NCBI RefSeq assembly: GCF_001613425.1
Contig: NZ_BDCI01000021.1
Span: 62,001-126,000 of the forward strand
Length of the DNA: 64,000 nt
Direction: 5' to 3'
DNA from: Nocardia vulneris
GTDB lineage: Bacteria > Actinomycetota > Actinomycetes > Mycobacteriales > Mycobacteriaceae
Positions 1-8,744 of this stretch are shown piece by piece (the stretch's first letter is position 1; each line of letters starts with the position of its first letter). Both the position numbers and the translations under genes were made by a program. The notes under the pieces are model-generated. The model had not been told where the DNA came from and did no database searches. It was given only the letters and a program-made list of their open reading frames with translations.

Positions 1-802
1 CGTTCTGCGCCGGGAAGTTGTGCTTCGGATCCTCCAGCACCACCAGGTTGTTCTGCGTGATGGCGGGTGAGGTGGTGAAGATGTCGGCGGCGGTCACCTG
101 GCCCTCGACCAGCGCGCGCACGGTCGCGGGGCCACCGCCGTCGGCGATCGGCACGAAGTTGTTCGCGGCGATGTCGAGGTTGTAGTTCTTCTTCAAGCCG
201 GGCAGCCCGCCCGCCCGCTCCTGGAATTCCGCGGGCGCACCGAATTTCACCTCGGCCGAGTGCGCGGCCAGATCCGCGATGGAGCGCAGATTCCAGCGCT
301 CGGCGGTCGCCTTGGTCACCACCACGGCGTCGGAATCCTCGCCGGGCGCGGGGGTGCCGACCGCGAGTTCGCTGCCGAGCGCCGCGGTGAGCGCGCTGTT
401 CACGTCCGCGGCGCTGGTCGCGGTGGCGTTCTTGTCCAGGTACTGCAGCAGGTTGCCGTTGTACTCCGGGATCACCGAGATCGCGCACTGGCGCACGGCC
501 GGCACGTAGGCCTCCCGGCTGCCGATGTTCAGTTTGGTGTCGACCTTGAAGCCGTTGACGCGCAACACCTCCGCGTAGATTTCCGCGACCGTCTCCGACT
601 CCGGGAAGTTCGCGGAACCGACGACGAGCCCGTCGCCGGCGCAGTCGCCCTTGCTCGCCAGTGGATCGGAGTTGCCGCAGGCGGACAGGATCATGGCGAC
701 GGCCAACGCGGCGGCGGCGAAGATGAACCGGGTGGCGCGCAGCGCCAGCCGCAGCGCCGACCGACCGTGCCGCGCGGCATCGGGGGTGATCGAGGTGTTC
801 AC
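1..802 (-). CDS. Osmoprotectant-type ABC transporter substrate-binding lipoprotein (3' end cut off by window)
   Basis: Membrane-anchored extracellular binding protein of a glycine-betaine/choline-type ABC importer (OpuAC/ProX fold). The start is GTG at 802 with a GGAAGGA ribosome-binding site just upstream; an ATG at 820 reaches a stop after six codons. The N-terminus shows a basic stretch, a hydrophobic run and a lipobox ILSACGN with Cys at about residue 42. Mature sequence then contains GSANFPESETVAEIYAEVL and PEYNGNLLQYL, typical of the OpuAC family (family knowledge). No permease or ATPase gene lies inside the window; they may lie to the left. The protein is truncated at the window edge, so the C-terminus is unseen. 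Which osmolyte it binds cannot be told. Confidence 0.88.
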   Translation of the reverse strand, partial: MNTSITPDAARHGRSALRLALRATRFIFAAAALAVAMILSACGNSDPLASKGDCAGDGLVVGSANFPESETVAEIYAEVLRVNGFKVDTKLNIGSREAYVPAVRQCAISVIPEYNGNLLQYLDKNATATSAADVNSALTAALGSELAVGTPAPGEDSDAVVVTKATAERWNLRSIADLAAHSAEVKFGAPAEFQERAGGLPGLKKNYNLDIAANNFVPIADGGGPATVRALVEGQVTAADIFTTSPAITQNNLVVLEDPKHNFPAQN

Positions 803-938
803 TGGAGTCCTTCCGGCATGACGAGCAATGCGAGGTCCCGGCGCAACCGAGCCACCGGTACATTCTGGGTGTCCATACTGCCCGCTTCAGGGTGTTCCTG
901 TTGGCTCTGTCGATCTCTCGGAGAGTTGGTGTCGCCGG

Positions 939-1832
939 ATGATGCTGGCCGCGTCGCTGCGGATGCTGGCTCGAATAGTGCTCGTCGCGACCGCCGTAAC
1001 GGCTGTGTCCTGCGGTAACGATGACCAGGGCGCGCGGATCACGGTCGGCGCGGGCGACGCTGTCGAGTCGGTGGTGCTGGCCGAAATCTACGCGGGCGCG
1101 CTGGCGCGCACCGGCGCGCGAACCACGGTCGAGGCCGGGTTGGGCGAGCGCCCGGACTATCTGGCCGCGCTCGACGCCGGCCGGATCACCGTGCTGGGCG
1201 AGCACAGCGGCGCGCTGCTGACCCATCTCGACGCGCACGCCCCCGAACGCACGCCGAAGAACGTCGCCGACGCACTGAGCAAGTCGTTGCCCGAGGGGCT
1301 GGTGGTCTCCGATATCGCCGACGGCACCGACCTGCGCGCGCGGGTGCTGCTCACCACCGAGGCGGCCGCGCACGACGCCGTGCGGTCCGTCCGCGATCTC
1401 GGCCCGAGCTGCGGCGCCCGCACCGCGGGGGTGGCACCCGCCGCGGGCCTGCTGAGCGCGCCGCCCGCCGCGAACACGGTGACCGGCTGCGCCTTCGCCG
1501 CGACCATCCCGTTCCCTGACCTGGCCGCGCTGCGAAAAGCCCTGCTGGACGGGCAGATCCAAGCCGGGCTGCTGCTCGGGCCGCCCGCCGCGGGCGCAGG
1601 CTCGACCGACGGGCTGACCATCCTGTCCGACGACGACTACGCCGTACGCGCCGAGAACGTGCTGCCCCTGTTCCGCAAGGGCACGCTCGACCAAGCTCAG
1701 ATCAAGAAGCTGAATTACGTTGCGGGCGAACTCACCACCGAAGACCTCACCGAGCTGATCCGCCGCGTCCGCGACGAGCATCGCGACCCCGCCGACGTGG
1801 CGCGGGCCTGGCTGGACGACCACGCGCTGTGA
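939..1832 (+). CDS. Second OpuAC-like substrate-binding lipoprotein
   Basis: About 297 residues, divergent from the preceding lipoprotein. I chose the ATG at 939 (GGAGAG at 919-924); the next ATG is in frame at 942 and another at 963 would also keep the signal. The N-terminus has a hydrophobic stretch ending in lipobox TAVSCGN, Cys at about residue 25. The mature part (ITVGAGDAVESVVLAEIYAG and later YVAGELTTEDLTELIRRV) follows the OpuAC pattern but is shorter and more divergent than its neighbour, including two extra internal cysteines. It probably binds a solute outside the membrane, possibly in partnership with the same transporter. It could be a decayed paralogue with altered ligand; substrate unknown. 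Confidence 0.75.
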   Translation: MMLAASLRMLARIVLVATAVTAVSCGNDDQGARITVGAGDAVESVVLAEIYAGALARTGARTTVEAGLGERPDYLAALDAGRITVLGEHSGALLTHLDAHAPERTPKNVADALSKSLPEGLVVSDIADGTDLRARVLLTTEAAAHDAVRSVRDLGPSCGARTAGVAPAAGLLSAPPAANTVTGCAFAATIPFPDLAALRKALLDGQIQAGLLLGPPAAGAGSTDGLTILSDDDYAVRAENVLPLFRKGTLDQAQIKKLNYVAGELTTEDLTELIRRVRDEHRDPADVARAWLDDHAL

Positions 1833-1872
1833 ATTCGTCCGCGGCAGCGCGGTTGCGGATAACGTCTGATCG

Positions 1873-2094
1873 GTGAGTATCAGGTTCATCGGCGGCTATG
1901 TGGCGATCGTGGCGTTGCTGCTCTACGTCTGGTCCACCCTGCCCGACAAGAATCCGCTGTTCGCGGTGGCGCTGCTGGTCGCGCTCGGCGCGATGATCGC
2001 GCTGAACCTCTGGATCCGGATCTCCGCGCGCCGCCAGGAGCAGGCGCGCAAGGCGGCGCGCGCCGGCCGGAATCCGGTACCGTCCGGCGAATAG
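1873..2094 (+). CDS. Small two-helix membrane protein, unknown function
   Basis: A 73-residue protein starting at GTG 1873, 40 bases after the lipoprotein. Residues about 5-25 and 30-50 form two hydrophobic helices (IGGYVAIVALLLYVWSTL and FAVALLVALGAMIALNLWI), followed by a strongly basic cytoplasmic tail rich in Arg, Lys and Gln. This is a common layout for small actinobacterial membrane proteins. I do not recognise a functional family. A hairpin terminator follows within 30 bases, so it is probably the last gene of the lipoprotein transcript. Confidence 0.6.
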   Translation: MSIRFIGGYVAIVALLLYVWSTLPDKNPLFAVALLVALGAMIALNLWIRISARRQEQARKAARAGRNPVPSGE

Positions 2095-2122
2095 CCCGAG
2101 CAACTTTTCGGCCACACACAGC

Positions 2123-2159
2123 AGAACGCCCCGTTCGCCGTTGAACGAGGCGTTCTTTT
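2123..2159 (+). terminator. Intrinsic terminator hairpin between convergent genes
   Basis: Stem of 14 base pairs with one mismatch (2123-2136 with 2143-2156), a 6-base loop and a run TTTT directly after it on the plus strand. It lies 29 bases after the small membrane protein and 18 bases beyond the stop of the malic enzyme gene that comes from the other strand, so the stem may serve both; only the plus side has a T tract. Confidence 0.8.
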
Positions 2160-2176
2160 ATCTGTGACAGCTACTG

Positions 2177-3397
2177 CTACGCAACACCTTCGGCGCGCGC
2201 GGCGGCCGCGACGGCCTCGGCGACGGCCGGGGCGACCCGCGGGTCGAGCGGGCTCGGCACGATCTTGTCCGGGCCCAGCTCGTCGGCGACGACGCTGAGG
2301 ATCGCGTCGGCGGCGGCGATCTTCATGCCCTCGGTGATCCGGCGGGCGCCTGCGTCCAGTGCGCCCTTGAAGACACCCGGGAACGCCAGCACGTTGTTGA
2401 TCTGGTTCGGGAAATCGCTGCGGCCGGTGGCCACGATCGCGGCGTACTTGCGCGCGACCTCGGGGTGGATCTCCGGGTCCGGGTTGGACATGGCGAACAC
2501 GATCGACTCCGGCGCCATCGAGGCGATGAGCTCCTCGGCGATCAGGCCGGCGGACAGACCCAGGAACACGTCGGCGCCGTTGAGCGCTTCGGCGGCACCG
2601 CCGTTGAGGCCGCGCGGGTTGGTGCGGGTGGCCAGCTCGGCCTTCACCTCGTTGAGGTCGGTGCGCTCGCGGCTGACGATGCCCTTCGAGTCGAGCACGG
2701 TCACGTCCCGCACCCCCGCGGCGAGCAGGATGTTCGTGCAGGCGACACCGGCCGCGCCCGCGCCGGACACCACGACCTTCAGGTCCTCGATGCCGCGACC
2801 CTGCACCTTGGCCGCACCGTTGAGGGCGGCGAGCACCACGATGGCGGTGCCGTGCTGGTCGTCGTGCATGACCGGGCAGTCCAGCGCCTCGATGACGCGC
2901 TTCTCGATCTCGAAGCAGCGCGGCGCCGAGATGTCTTCCAGGTTCACCGCGCCGAAGCTCGGGCGCAGCTTCACCAGCAGGTCGACGATCTCGTCGACGT
3001 CCTTGGTGTCCACCACGATCGGGATCGAGTTCAGGCCCGCGAACTTCTTGAACAGCGCCGCCTTGCCCTCCATCACCGGCAGCGAGGCGCGCGGGCCGAT
3101 ATCGCCGAGGCCGAGCACCGCGGTGCCGTCGCTGACCACGACGACCAGCCGCTCGGTCCAGGTGTAGCGCTTGGACAGTTCCTCGTCCTGCGCGATGGCC
3201 CGGCTCACCTGGGCGACACCCGGGGTGTACGCGATCGAAAGGTCGCGCTGGGTTTCCAACGGCGAGCTGAGTTCCACCGAGAGCTTGCCGCCAAGGTGTC
3301 CCGCGAAAATCTCGTCGTGCGTAATAGCGGAAAGGCTCGCTGCGTCGTCTGCGCGGGGGGCCGTGGTGGCATTCGGTGCGTCAGTCACAGGTGACAC
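2177..3397 (-). CDS. NAD(P)-dependent malic enzyme (short bacterial form)
   Basis: Oxidative decarboxylation of malate to pyruvate in the cytoplasm, linking the TCA cycle to gluconeogenesis and NADPH supply. About 406 residues, the usual length of the short malic enzymes that lack a phosphotransacetylase domain. N-terminal malic domain shows SIAYTPGVAQVSRAI, the catalytic region VSDGTAVLGLGDIG and the metal-binding stretch NLEDISAPRCFEIE. The NAD-binding domain carries VVSGAGAAGVACTNILLAAG, and SNPDPEIHPE follows. The GTG at 3397 is chosen because AGGAG sits 8 bases upstream; an in-frame start at 3424 has no such site. Coenzyme preference cannot be read with certainty. Confidence 0.93.
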   Translation of the reverse strand: MSPVTDAPNATTAPRADDAASLSAITHDEIFAGHLGGKLSVELSSPLETQRDLSIAYTPGVAQVSRAIAQDEELSKRYTWTERLVVVVSDGTAVLGLGDIGPRASLPVMEGKAALFKKFAGLNSIPIVVDTKDVDEIVDLLVKLRPSFGAVNLEDISAPRCFEIEKRVIEALDCPVMHDDQHGTAIVVLAALNGAAKVQGRGIEDLKVVVSGAGAAGVACTNILLAAGVRDVTVLDSKGIVSRERTDLNEVKAELATRTNPRGLNGGAAEALNGADVFLGLSAGLIAEELIASMAPESIVFAMSNPDPEIHPEVARKYAAIVATGRSDFPNQINNVLAFPGVFKGALDAGARRITEGMKIAAADAILSVVADELGPDKIVPSPLDPRVAPAVAEAVAAAARAEGVA

Positions 3398-4055
3398 GAT
3401 TTCACTCCTGCTCGGATCGGACAAACCGGTGGACGGTTACCGCCGGGTATATAGGTATTAGGGATTCATTTCGCTCATCGAGTGCGCTGACCGGTACGTT
3501 TCGCGGCGATCGGCGAGTCACGAAAACTCGTTGCCGATTTCGCTGACGTGGCGCGGCACTGATCCGCGGAGCGAGAGCCGGACGGGTGGGTCCGGACAGA
3601 ACATGCGGCGTGATCCTCGGGTCACGACGGTGCGTCGCGAGGCGGAGATCTCCGTAATCCCAGTACCCGGCGGTGGCTTGGGTAAGGAATCCGACACATT
3701 CTGCCAGCATGATCCGCGACTTGCCAAACCGGTCGGGTCTGCGTCGTGTCGCGCGCCTGTCTCCAGGCTAGCGGCCCGGAATTACCGAGCCGTAAGCGAA
3801 AACTCGCACCTCCCCGCGCCCGACCGGTGAGTTGTCCCAACCCGGCCGAGCCGAGTGGTGTGAGCGCGCCAGTGCAGACACCTACGCGCCGCGCCCGTGC
3901 GGTGCTGACCACAGCGTGTGCGGTGCTGGCCTCAGCGGGAGGCGCCGGCCACAGGGGGCGAGGCCGGCTGCAGCTGTGGTGCTGATTCCATCGCGCCGGG
4001 GCCGGCCGCAGGTCTGGCACTGGCTGCAGCGGGAGGTGTTGCTGCGGCGAAGGCC
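3398..4055. other. Intergenic region upstream of malic enzyme (658 bases)
   Basis: No convincing coding sequence on either strand; open frames here lack ribosome-binding sites and family-like sequence. The part next to the malic enzyme (3400-3560) is less GC-rich and should hold its promoter. At 3897-3938 two 21-base direct repeats, consensus GTGCGGTGCTGRCCNCAGCGK, lie side by side. The stretch 3930-4050, read on the minus strand in a frame one base off the flavoprotein gene, encodes an Ala/Pro-rich string, which could be a frameshifted tail of that gene. Confidence 0.5.
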
Positions 4056-5831
4056 TCAGCGAGACGGTGTCGTCAGCTTTGCTGCGACCGGTGGGGACTC
4101 GGGCTCGGGGACGATCTCCGGGGCATCCGGAATGGCCGCCGAGCGGGCGGTGAGCATGCCGGGCTCGCGGGGGTGGGCCAGGACCATGCCGTCGTCCTGG
4201 GTGCTGATGACGGCGACGTTCCGTTTGCCCCAGGCGAGGGACTCGCGCGCGGCGGGTACGGGGACGGGCTCAGGGGCGGTGGACGGCACAGACCCGTGTG
4301 CCGTGGACAACACGGGCTGGTGGGCGTGGGGGCGGACCCACACTGCGTCCAGTCCGCCCGAGGTCAGCCGCACGCGCCAGTCCGCCTCGGCCTCGGGATG
4401 GTCTGTGCGACGGTGCATACCGCGGGTTTCGGTGCGGGCGAGGGCGCTGTATTTGGTCCAGCGCGCGACGGCGAGCAGGGCTGCTGCCTGCCGGGCGCGC
4501 AGCCGGTCGAGGCCGGTGCCGCCGAGGTCGAATTCGGCGCCGGGCCACATCGAATCGAGTTCGCCGATGCTGTCGCGCAGGCTGCCCGCGCTACGCCAGT
4601 AGCTGCGTCGCAGCGGCAGCGTGTGCTCCTGGACGAGGCCGACGACCGCGCGCGGATCGATCCGTGCCACGGCGTTCAGCCCGGCGCCCGGCACTTCGCG
4701 GACCGGTGCGTCGCGTTCGGCCGTGCGCGCGTACGCGGCCGCGCCCGCACCAGCCCACACGCCGGAGGCGATGGCCCACGCGCCGCCCTGCCCGCCGAAG
4801 CCGCTCACCGCACCGGTGATCGGTTCCCGCGTGGTCACGTCCCCTGCGGCGAACAGTCCGTCGACCGTGGTCGCGCAGTCGCGACCGGCGATCCGCAGCC
4901 CGCCGGTGCCGCGCACGGTGCCCTCCAGCACGGCCCGCAGCGGCACCCGTCCGGCGTGATCGACCAGGCCCAGTTTCGCGAGCCCGCCGCGCAGCAGCGC
5001 GGGCACCTCGTCGAGCGCCGCGAACACCCGCCTGCCGTCGGCGATCGCGGCGAAGGCCGCGGCGCGATGGCCCTCCAGGACCGCCCCCGACTCGTCGTAG
5101 TAGGTGGCGAAATGCAGTGCGAGGCCACCGGAATGCACCGCCCCGGCGGGCGACGGCACCTGCCGCGCGGGCGCCAGACCGTACGCGCTGGAGAACTCCA
5201 TGCCGGAGAGTTCGGCCCCCGCCTCCGCCGCGAACAGCAGGCCGTCGCCGGTGTCGACGTCGGTACCCGCGCCGCCGGACAGGAACGCGCAGCCGCCGGT
5301 GGCCACCACCACGGCGCCGGCGCGGACGGTCCACGTCCGGTATCGATCGAGCTGTTGCACGCCGACCGCGCCCGCGACCCGGCCGTCCCGGTCGACGAGC
5401 AGTTGCAGCGCCGGATGGTGATCGAGCACGCGCACGCCCGCGGCGAGCACGCTGCGCCGCATCCGGCGCAGATAACTCGCACCGTCCAGGTAGACCCGCA
5501 GCGCGGAGCCGGGGTCCGGGCCGGGAAAGCGATATCCCCAACCGGCCAATTGCTCGACGCGGTGATGCGTCTCGTCCAGCACCCGGTGCATCCACGCCGG
5601 GTCGCCGAGCCCGCCGCCGTGGGCGTAGCCGCGCTCGACGGCTTCGTCGCGGGCCGGTCCGGGCGGAATGTTCCACAGTGAGGTGGTGCCGTGCGCGGTC
5701 GGTCCGCTGGTGCCGCATCGCGCTTTGTCGGCGAGTACTACGCGCGCGCCGTTCGCCGCGGCGGAGACGGCGGCCCAGGTTCCGGCGGGACCTCCACCCA
5801 GAACCAGTACGTCCGTCTCGAGTTGCGTCAC
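4056..5831 (-). CDS. FAD-dependent oxidoreductase, fumarate reductase/succinate dehydrogenase flavoprotein-like
   Basis: About 591 residues, cytoplasmic flavoenzyme. The N-terminus has the Rossmann dinucleotide motif VLVLGGGPAGTWAA at about residues 9-22, then TSGPTAHGTTSLW. The middle holds VVVATGGCAFLSGGAGTDVDTG and GLFAAGDVTTREPITGAVSG, typical of flavoproteins that place FAD by both domains. The C-terminal half contains ALLAVARWTKYSALARTETR followed by GMHRRTDHP, as in L-aspartate oxidase and SdhA/FrdA proteins. No Fe-S subunit or quinone subunit lies beside it, so it is not a classical complex II. The start is GTG 5831 because the FAD motif then lies close to the N-terminus; GTG 5858 is also possible and neither has a good ribosome-binding site. 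Substrate unknown. The C-terminus may be frameshifted. Confidence 0.75.
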   Translation of the reverse strand: MTQLETDVLVLGGGPAGTWAAVSAAANGARVVLADKARCGTSGPTAHGTTSLWNIPPGPARDEAVERGYAHGGGLGDPAWMHRVLDETHHRVEQLAGWGYRFPGPDPGSALRVYLDGASYLRRMRRSVLAAGVRVLDHHPALQLLVDRDGRVAGAVGVQQLDRYRTWTVRAGAVVVATGGCAFLSGGAGTDVDTGDGLLFAAEAGAELSGMEFSSAYGLAPARQVPSPAGAVHSGGLALHFATYYDESGAVLEGHRAAAFAAIADGRRVFAALDEVPALLRGGLAKLGLVDHAGRVPLRAVLEGTVRGTGGLRIAGRDCATTVDGLFAAGDVTTREPITGAVSGFGGQGGAWAIASGVWAGAGAAAYARTAERDAPVREVPGAGLNAVARIDPRAVVGLVQEHTLPLRRSYWRSAGSLRDSIGELDSMWPGAEFDLGGTGLDRLRARQAAALLAVARWTKYSALARTETRGMHRRTDHPEAEADWRVRLTSGGLDAVWVRPHAHQPVLSTAHGSVPSTAPEPVPVPAARESLAWGKRNVAVISTQDDGMVLAHPREPGMLTARSAAIPDAPEIVPEPESPPVAAKLTTPSR

Positions 5832-5882
5832 AATGAGAAATATTCGGCCACAATTCACGAAGCCGCAACCATTACCGCAATT

Positions 5883-6149
5883 TCAACTCCACCATTGTGT
5901 CCAAAGCAGCAATCCGGCCGCAACGAAAACAACCGCTGATCCAGAAAATGCGGCAAAACCCCGACGCTTATCCGAATAAATTTGCGCCGCAAGGGCAATC
6001 ACCGTCGCCGCCACATGCCACGTGACCGATTCGGCGCCGGGGCCGGGAAAGTCGCGCCGCGCCGCGATGACCGCGGTGCCGACGACGACGAGCATCAGTG
6101 CGAAGGTGCCCGCGGCCACGAGGCCGCTGAGCCCGCGCCACACCTTCAC
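5883..6149 (-). CDS. Small three-helix membrane protein
   Basis: An 88-residue hydrophobic protein. Its GTG start overlaps the stop of the upstream PHP gene (GTGA at 6146-6149), so the two are translationally coupled. Three predicted membrane helices lie at about residues 7-28, 43-57 and 67-87, ending in LLLWTQWW. I do not recognise a family. Coupling to the PHP phosphoesterase suggests co-expression, not necessarily a shared reaction. Confidence 0.65.
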   Translation of the reverse strand: MKVWRGLSGLVAAGTFALMLVVVGTAVIAARRDFPGPGAESVTWHVAATVIALAAQIYSDKRRGFAAFSGSAVVFVAAGLLLWTQWWS

Positions 6150-7000
6150 GAGGCGATCACCGGCACGCCGGTGGCCTTGCCGACGATCAGCTCGAGCTGC
6201 TCGGGATCGGTGGTGAACGCACCGAGCCGGATGGTCTTGTTCGCGCCGTGATAGTCCGACGAGCCCGTGGTCAACAGGCCGAGTTCGGCGGCGAGGTCGC
6301 CGAGGATCGCCCGGTCGGCGGCCGAATGATCGATGTGGTCCACCTCGAGCCCGCCGAGCCCGAGCGGGGCGAGTTCCCGGATGGCGTCCAGCGCCAGCAT
6401 CCGGCCGCGCTTGCGGGCTCGCGCGTGCGCGAGCACGCTGACCCCGCCCGCGGCGGCGATCATCTCGACCGCCCGGGCCAACGGCGTGTCGGCCTTCTCG
6501 GCGTAGTAGGGACCGTGCGGCGCGAGCAGTTCCTCGAACGCCGCGTCCACGCTGGGCACCACGCCCGCCGCGACCAGTGCCCGGGCCAGATGCGGGCGAC
6601 CCGCCGACGGACCCGCCGAGGCGAGCACCGCGTCGGGATCAATCGGCAAACCATCGGCAACCATGCGCTCGGCCATCGCGCGCACCCGCTCGACCCGTTC
6701 GCCGCGTAACCGTTCGCGTTCCTCGGCGAAACAGCGGTCCGCCGGATCGAACAGGTAGGCCAGCAGGTGCACCGGCACCGGCCAGCCGTCCTCGCCGAGC
6801 CCGATGCACGACATCTCCATGCCCCGCACCAGCGTGAGCCCCTTCGGTAGTGCGTCGACCGCTTCGGCCCAGCCCGCCGTGGTGTCGTGGTCGGTGATCG
6901 CGAGAACGTCCAAGCCGGCGGCGGCCGCGTTCCGGACCAGTTCGGCCGGAGAGTCGGTGCCGTCGGACGCGGTCGAATGGGTATGCAGGTCGATGCGCAC
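6146..7000 (-). CDS. PHP-domain metal-dependent phosphoesterase
   Basis: Cytoplasmic metallo-phosphoesterase of the PHP superfamily, about 284 residues. The first residues RIDLHTHSTASDGTDSP give the HxH metal-binding motif, AITDHDT gives the second, and further His/Asp ligands are seen in EVDHIDHS and TGSSDYHG. This matches the YciV/Rv-type stand-alone PHP proteins, some of which hydrolyse 3',5'-nucleoside bisphosphates or short RNA (family knowledge). The start GTG 7000 places the HxH motif at residues 6-8 and has GGAGG close upstream; longer in-frame starts only add low-complexity Arg-rich sequence that overlaps the divergent corA gene. Substrate is not determined by sequence alone. Confidence 0.85.
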   Translation of the reverse strand: MRIDLHTHSTASDGTDSPAELVRNAAAAGLDVLAITDHDTTAGWAEAVDALPKGLTLVRGMEMSCIGLGEDGWPVPVHLLAYLFDPADRCFAEERERLRGERVERVRAMAERMVADGLPIDPDAVLASAGPSAGRPHLARALVAAGVVPSVDAAFEELLAPHGPYYAEKADTPLARAVEMIAAAGGVSVLAHARARKRGRMLALDAIRELAPLGLGGLEVDHIDHSAADRAILGDLAAELGLLTTGSSDYHGANKTIRLGAFTTDPEQLELIVGKATGVPVIAS

Positions 7001-7064
7001 GCCCTCCAGTCTTACAGTGCCGCCGACCGGCCCCGCACGCCGCAGGCGACGTAGCATCGCCGAT

Positions 7065-8141
7065 GTGCCGTCCATTCCGCCGCTTCCGTCCTTCCGCGGT
7101 ACCGGTCGCGCGGAACGCAAGCTGCCGCGCATCCCGATTCCGACCGCGCGGGCCATCGTCGACTGCGGCGTCTATGTCGAAGGCCGCCGGTTGCCCGGCC
7201 GATTCACCCATCGAGACGCGCTGGCCGAGGTGCGCAACCGCGGCGCGGGTTTCGTCTGGGTGGGCCTGCGCGATCCGGACGAGGCCCAGATGGCCGATAT
7301 CGCACATGCTTTCGGGCTGCACGCGCTGGCCGCCGAGGACGCGGTCTCGGCGCATCAACGCCCGAAACTGGAACGCTACGACGACACCCTGATCCTGGTG
7401 ATGCGCACGGTCGCCTACGTCGAGCACGAATTGCACAGCGTCAGCGAGATCGTGGAGACCGGCGAGATCATGGTCTTCGTCGCGCCCGACTTCGTGGTGA
7501 CGGTCCGGCACGGCGAACATTCCGAACTCGCCACGCTGCGAAGGGAACTGGAGGCCGATCCGGCCAAGCTGATGCTGGGCACCGGCGCGGTGCTGCACGC
7601 GATCGCCGACCACGTGGTGGATTCGTATATCGAGGTGACGCAATCGATCGAGCTCGATATCGACGCGATGGAAGAAGAGGTCTTCACACCGGGTAATCGG
7701 GTCGCGATCGAATCGATCTACCAGCTCAAGCGGGAGGTGGTCGAGCTACGCCGGGCGGTGAACCCGCTCGCGATCCCGCTGCAGTTGCTCGGGCACAAGC
7801 CGGAGATCCCGCTGCCCAAGGAGATTCGGCGCTACATGCGCGATGTGGCCGACCACCACGCCGGGGTGGCCGAGCGGATCACCGATTTCGACGAGGCGCT
7901 CAGCGCGCTGATCAGTGCGGCGCTGGCGAAGGTCGGCGTGCAGCAGAACACCGACATGCGCAAGATTTCGGCCTGGGTCGCGATCGCGGCGGTGCCGACG
8001 ATGATCGCGGGCATCTACGGCATGAACTTCACGCATATGCCCGGACTGGAAGCGAGCTGGGGCTTCTGGCTCGTCATCGTGGTCACGCTGGGCATCTGCG
8101 GCGGGCTCTACCTCACCTTCCACCGCAACAACTGGCTCTGA
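7065..8141 (+). CDS. corA: CorA-family magnesium/cobalt transport protein
   Basis: Pentameric divalent cation channel of the inner membrane, about 358 residues. A large cytoplasmic alpha/beta and helical domain is followed by two C-terminal membrane helices at about residues 297-317 and 330-352. The signature YGMNF, required for ion selectivity, lies at the end of the first helix, followed by the loop THMPGLEASWG. The GTG at 7065 is used because upstream sequence is Ser/Arg-rich and overlaps the divergent PHP gene. It corresponds to M. tuberculosis Rv1239c. The next genes also include an MgtE-type magnesium sensor, so the region has a divalent-cation theme. Confidence 0.92.
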   Translation: MPSIPPLPSFRGTGRAERKLPRIPIPTARAIVDCGVYVEGRRLPGRFTHRDALAEVRNRGAGFVWVGLRDPDEAQMADIAHAFGLHALAAEDAVSAHQRPKLERYDDTLILVMRTVAYVEHELHSVSEIVETGEIMVFVAPDFVVTVRHGEHSELATLRRELEADPAKLMLGTGAVLHAIADHVVDSYIEVTQSIELDIDAMEEEVFTPGNRVAIESIYQLKREVVELRRAVNPLAIPLQLLGHKPEIPLPKEIRRYMRDVADHHAGVAERITDFDEALSALISAALAKVGVQQNTDMRKISAWVAIAAVPTMIAGIYGMNFTHMPGLEASWGFWLVIVVTLGICGGLYLTFHRNNWL

Positions 8142-8159
8142 GGACGGACCGCGCGGCGG

Positions 8160-8741
8160 CTAGAGGCTCGCCGCGCCGCGGCCGGGGTCGCGCACATCGA
8201 TACTCGCCTCGGCCCACGCCTCGCGCAGCGCCTGTGCGCCACGCACGCGCACCCAGGCCGCCTCGGTGGCGGTCACCGGCGTCACCGCGAAATAGCGAAC
8301 CGGCTCCGCGGGCTCGGGCAGCACCACCTCGGGAATCCCGCTGTCGCCCAGCAGAACCGCAGTGAACGGCGCGTTGTGCCACATCGGTTCGCCCAGGTCC
8401 ATCAGCGCGTCCGCTTGCAGCACAACGCCTTCCACCGCGGGCGCGGCGGCGAGCACGCCGAGCGTCTTGGCCAGGCCCGAGGCGGCCCCGGTACCCGCCC
8501 GCAAGGTGAGCACCAGTTCGGCCCGGGGCCCGCGCACCGGATCGGCAAGCAGCGCAGCGGGATCGGTCATCGGATGCCGCGACCCGCCGACCGTCGCGTA
8601 ATGCACCACATCGTCGCCGACGATCCGCAGGATCTCGATCGGCTCCAACCCCAGGAAGGTCACCGACGCCGAATCGACGCCGGTCGCCGCCACACCGAAA
8701 TGGTCCAGCACACCGGTGCGGACCGTCTCCACCACACCCAT
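8160..8741 (-). CDS. Suppressor-of-fused (SUFU) domain protein
   Basis: A 193-residue soluble protein that resembles the SUFU-like domain proteins found in bacteria. Visible features are the N-terminal DHFGVAATGVDSASVTF, LEPIEILRI and VHYATVGGSRHPM strands, then RAELVLTLRAGTGAASGLAK, and GEPMWHNAPFTAVLLGD. In eukaryotes SUFU restrains Gli factors; in bacteria these domains are often found as immunity proteins to polymorphic toxins or as stand-alone proteins of unknown role (family knowledge). No toxin gene adjoins it. It sits 3 bases after the stress-protein gene on the same strand and is likely co-transcribed with it. Assignment rests on pattern resemblance. Confidence 0.6.
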   Translation of the reverse strand: MGVVETVRTGVLDHFGVAATGVDSASVTFLGLEPIEILRIVGDDVVHYATVGGSRHPMTDPAALLADPVRGPRAELVLTLRAGTGAASGLAKTLGVLAAAPAVEGVVLQADALMDLGEPMWHNAPFTAVLLGDSGIPEVVLPEPAEPVRYFAVTPVTATEAAWVRVRGAQALREAWAEASIDVRDPGRGAASL

Positions 8742-8744
8742 GCG

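Noticed and set aside
3402-3710. 102-residue minus-strand frame upstream of malic enzyme
   Set aside because: It would overlap the likely promoter and has no family-like features.
3918-5681. Long plus-strand open frame opposite the flavoprotein
   Set aside because: It is the mirror image of a real gene in GC-rich DNA; the translation is Arg/Gly/Ala-rich with no family resemblance.
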